Shown one piece after another: positions 32,997 through 35,261 of a stretch of DNA of 35,261 nucleotides (position 1 is its first letter; each line of letters starts with the position of its first letter). Source of the stretch: Deltaproteobacteria bacterium (GTDB taxonomy: Bacteria > Desulfobacterota > DSM-4660 > Desulfatiglandales > Desulfatiglandaceae); assembly GCA_029933075.1 (NCBI GenBank), contig JAOZOW010000022.1:1-35261 (forward strand), read 5' to 3'. Both the position numbers and the translations under genes were made by a program. The notes under the pieces are model-generated. The model had not been told where the DNA came from. It ran no database searches and worked only from the letters and a program-made list of their open reading frames with translations.

Positions 32997-33735
32997 CGCG
33001 TTTTCCGAAATAGATTTCCTGAACCTGCTGGTTTGCGCGGATATCCTCCGGTTTTCCCGCGGCAATGATAGCCCCGAAATTCATGACAGTGATGTGGGAG
33101 GAAATAGAGAAAACCACATTCATTTTATGCTCTGTAAATAGAACGGTAAGGGATTTTTCCTCTGCGATTTTCCGGATTAAATCAATGGTGTCGGAGGTCT
33201 CCACAGGGGACATGCCGCAGGTTGGCTCATCCAAGAGCAGTAGGTCAGGCCCGGTGGCTAAGACTATGCCCAGTTCCAGCCGTTTTCTGTCACCGGCGGC
33301 CAGCACGCCAGCCGACTCTCCTGACTTGTCAATTAGCCCTACACTGGAGAGAACCTCTTCTGTTTCCTCCCTAAACATCTTCTGTGCATTGGAAAACAGC
33401 CTCAAACCTTGGCCTTTGGCATACAGGACGGCGGCAAGGAGGTTTTCAAAAACGGTCAGTCCGGAGAAAATGTTTGTGACCTGGAAGGAGCGCCCAATGC
33501 CCATCCGGGTGATTTCCTGGGGGGGGAGGTCGGTGATATCCTTCCCCTTGAAGATAACCTGACCCCTATCGCAGCTGTAATAGCCGCTGATCAGATTGAA
33601 GAGGGTGGACTTGCCGGCCCCGTTGGGCCCTATGATGCTGTGAATATGACCTTCGTGGACCTCAAGATTCACGTCAGCCACGGCAGTCAGTCCACCAAAG
33701 GACTTTCTGAGTCCTTTTACCTCAAGAATTGGCAC
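32977..33735 (-). CDS. livG: Branched-chain amino acid-type ABC transporter ATPase LivG
   Basis: A 252-residue ABC ATPase with Walker A GPNGAGKST, Walker B LLLLDEPTCG and the switch His in FTEHKM. The signature region reads LAAGDRKRLELG, the divergent form usual for LivG rather than LSGGQ. The start is GTG at 33735 (VPILEVKGL), two bases after the livM stop, with a G-rich ribosome site (GAGGGGGG) in the livM end. A much longer open frame upstream is not protein-like and overlaps livM. Confidence 0.92.
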   Translation of the reverse strand: MPILEVKGLRKSFGGLTAVADVNLEVHEGHIHSIIGPNGAGKSTLFNLISGYYSCDRGQVIFKGKDITDLPPQEITRMGIGRSFQVTNIFSGLTVFENLLAAVLYAKGQGLRLFSNAQKMFREETEEVLSSVGLIDKSGESAGVLAAGDRKRLELGIVLATGPDLLLLDEPTCGMSPVETSDTIDLIRKIAEEKSLTVLFTEHKMNVVFSISSHITVMNFGAIIAAGKPEDIRANQQVQEIYFGKRDDPSSR

Positions 33736-33737
33736 TC

Positions 33738-34721
33738 TTACCCCCCTCTTTTCTTTATATGTGTCTGGTACAGTTCGTAGGCCAGACCCCCGACCCCTTT
33801 TGGGAAAAACAGCACGATCAGTATCAGCGTAATACCCAACACCAGCGCCCAGTATTCCGTGTAAGAGGTGATGAAAGAGTTGAGCAGCACCATGATTGCC
33901 GCCCCTATAGCAGGGCCTAAGAAGATGGCCATGCCTCCCAGAAGGCCCATGAGGATGACATCCCCCGACGTGGTCCAGAAGAGGAGATCCGGGGCCACGG
34001 AGGTCTCCAATAAGGCATAAAGCACGCCGGCGATACCGGAAAAAAAGGCGGAGATCACGAAAGCCACCAACCGGAAATGCGCCACCTTCATACCCACAAA
34101 AGTGGCCCTCTCGGCATTTTCCCGGATTGACTTGAGCATCAATCCGAAGGGGGATCTGGCGATTTTCCACAGGATATAAATGCAGATCAGTATGATCCCC
34201 AGGGCGAAAAAATAGTAGTGGATGAAGCTTATGTCCGTGCAGATAATGTTGGGCACCGGGATGCCCTGGATGCCGTCGTCGCCGAACGTAAAGCTACGCC
34301 ACTTGAAGGCCAGGATGAACAGCAATTGGGCGAAGCACAGGGTCAGGGTGGCGAAGTAGAAGACCCCGCTTATTCTAACACTGAAATAGCCGATAATGAG
34401 CCCGACGAGGGCTGCGGCAACAGGCGCCGCCGCAAAAGCGAGGGGGAGGGGGCAGGACGACTTCACTAACAGGAGCGAGCAGGTGTAGGCCCCAACCCCG
34501 AAGAACGCTGCATGCCCAAAGGACATCATGCCGCCGTAACCCAGTACCAAGTTGAAGCTCATAGCGAAAAGGGCCCACACCATGATCTTGATGGCAAGAT
34601 AGAGGTAGTACTCTGAGAGTCCTTTTTCCAGGGCAAACGGTAGGGTTATTAGCACGGCGGCCGATATGGTTATGCCTAATGCCTTGGCCTTCCAGGACCT
34701 TGTAGTGTCTTGTACATTCAT
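33738..34721 (-). CDS. livM: Branched-chain amino acid-type ABC permease LivM
   Basis: A 327-residue integral membrane permease with about eight to ten helices. The family motif LGYGGMMSFGHAAFFGVGAY appears at roughly residues 60-80, and the EAA-like cytoplasmic loop (IRENAERATFVGMKV) near 200-215 contacts the ATPases. The C-terminal LFFPKGVGGLA is typical. Start is likely ATG 34721 (MNVQDTTRS); an ATG at 34784 lies inside the livH end. The ribosome site is weak, consistent with coupling to livH. Confidence 0.9.
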   Translation of the reverse strand: MNVQDTTRSWKAKALGITISAAVLITLPFALEKGLSEYYLYLAIKIMVWALFAMSFNLVLGYGGMMSFGHAAFFGVGAYTCSLLLVKSSCPLPLAFAAAPVAAALVGLIIGYFSVRISGVFYFATLTLCFAQLLFILAFKWRSFTFGDDGIQGIPVPNIICTDISFIHYYFFALGIILICIYILWKIARSPFGLMLKSIRENAERATFVGMKVAHFRLVAFVISAFFSGIAGVLYALLETSVAPDLLFWTTSGDVILMGLLGGMAIFLGPAIGAAIMVLLNSFITSYTEYWALVLGITLILIVLFFPKGVGGLAYELYQTHIKKRGG

Positions 34722-34746
34722 ATCGTAACGTAAGCCGGGTTTTTGT

Positions 34747-35261
34747 CTATGCTTTTGTCTGGGCTGCTTTACCCAGAAGTCCATAAGGTTTGAAAAGGAT
34801 GATCAGGGCTGCAAGCACAAAGAGAAACGACATGGCAAACTTGGGTACAACCAGGATGCCGAAGGCGTAAATCTGCCCGGCGATCAGGGCCCCTAACAAT
34901 GCCCCCCAGATATTGCCCAGGCCCCCTACAATCACCACAATAAAGCACTCGATGATGATCTCCATGTCCATCCCAAGGGAGAGACGCACGGTCGGCGCAA
35001 TAACCGCACCAGCCAGGCCGCCCAGCCACGTGGCCATGATGAAGACCAGCGTAAACAGCGCGCTAACGTTATACCCCAGCAGGCTCACCATATCGCCATG
35101 TTCCGCTGACGCCCTCAGCAGCATGCCGAAACGCGTTTTCTTCAGCATCAACCAGAGCAACACCGCTGTAAGCGCGCCTACCGCTATTATGAAAAAATAA
35201 TTTAGGCTAAAATATTGCAAGTTTAAAAATATTCCCCCTCCGTGGGCGTCCTGAATCGATT
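34747..35261 (-). CDS. livH: Branched-chain amino acid-type ABC permease LivH, C-terminal part (cut by window edge)
   Basis: The frame is open to the window edge and gives the last 170 or so residues of LivH. Seen are a membrane helix (YFFIIAVGALTAVLLWLML), the cytoplasmic loop with TRFGMLLRASAEHGDMVSLLGYNV that couples to the ATPase, and the family segment ECFIVVIVGGLGNIWGALLGALIAG. The N-terminal third lies outside. It is the first liv gene visible in transcription order. No periplasmic binding protein (livK) is in the window. Confidence 0.9.
   Translation of the reverse strand, partial: SIQDAHGGGIFLNLQYFSLNYFFIIAVGALTAVLLWLMLKKTRFGMLLRASAEHGDMVSLLGYNVSALFTLVFIMATWLGGLAGAVIAPTVRLSLGMDMEIIIECFIVVIVGGLGNIWGALLGALIAGQIYAFGILVVPKFAMSFLFVLAALIILFKPYGLLGKAAQTKA

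Noticed and set aside
32977-34170. A 397-codon version of livG starting at 34170
   Set aside because: The extra N-terminal 145 codons overlap livM in another frame and are low-complexity Gly/Arg/His; the GTG at 33735 fits the family length.

Overview
The window looks like a piece of chromosome from an anaerobic, sulfate-reducer-like deltaproteobacterium (Desulfobacterota). This is inferred from gene content, not from a marker gene. It carries a long run of rubredoxin, rubrerythrin, desulfoferrodoxin and flavodiiron genes, persulfide/sulfur genes, a sigma-54 activator with a cysteine-bearing PAS domain, many small Cys-rich proteins, and strong GGAGG ribosome sites. No rRNA, tRNA, CRISPR array, insertion sequence or phage gene was recognised.

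Left part (1-6200, mostly + strand): the 3' end of an unrecognised gene, an MFS transporter, a MarR regulator with a palindromic operator candidate, a multi-cluster iron-sulfur protein, and a nitronate monooxygenase-like gene cut to its first third. A small membrane protein and a ribbon-helix-helix antitoxin remnant follow, so 3.3-4.2 kb looks eroded. Then come an exported transglutaminase-like protein (- strand) and an unknown four-helix membrane protein.

Middle part (6300-17600): a CoA-disulfide/persulfide reductase fused to rhodanese (- strand), a Crp/Fnr-type regulator and a glycosyltransferase (+ strand). A - strand block follows: two YeeE/YedE sulfur-transport half proteins, an FAD/NAD oxidoreductase, a methyltransferase and an M20 peptidase. 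Next is copper export (copZ-copA).

Reduced-oxygen defence block (17700-26330, - strand). In transcription order: 72-aa helical protein, CX4C rubredoxin, rubrerythrin, desulfoferrodoxin, rubredoxin-like protein with one ligand missing, 59-aa Cys protein, flavodoxin, 62-aa Cys protein, rubredoxin, flavodiiron oxidoreductase (roo), pgi, a zinc-ribbon membrane protein with four MshEN-type motifs, and a glycosyltransferase. The first gene is preceded by a near-consensus -24/-12 (sigma-54) promoter and, about 140 bp further upstream, by a perfect TGAGACA-N4-TGTCTCA palindrome. Three more copies of the same heptamer lie just upstream of a sigma-70-like promoter for the divergent hybrid histidine kinase.

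Right part (26896-35261): a hybrid histidine kinase with a periplasmic binding-protein sensor (+), convergent with a PAS/AAA+/Fis sigma-54 activator (-). Then an enoyl-CoA hydratase-family protein without the usual catalytic glutamates, and the livF-livG-livM-livH branched-chain amino acid-type ABC transporter (-), which runs off the right edge.

Main hypothesis: the kinase and/or the Cys-PAS activator read a redox or small-molecule signal and drive the oxygen/superoxide defence genes through sigma-54 and the TGAGACA sites. The sites and promoter are visible in the sequence; the protein-to-site assignment is inference.
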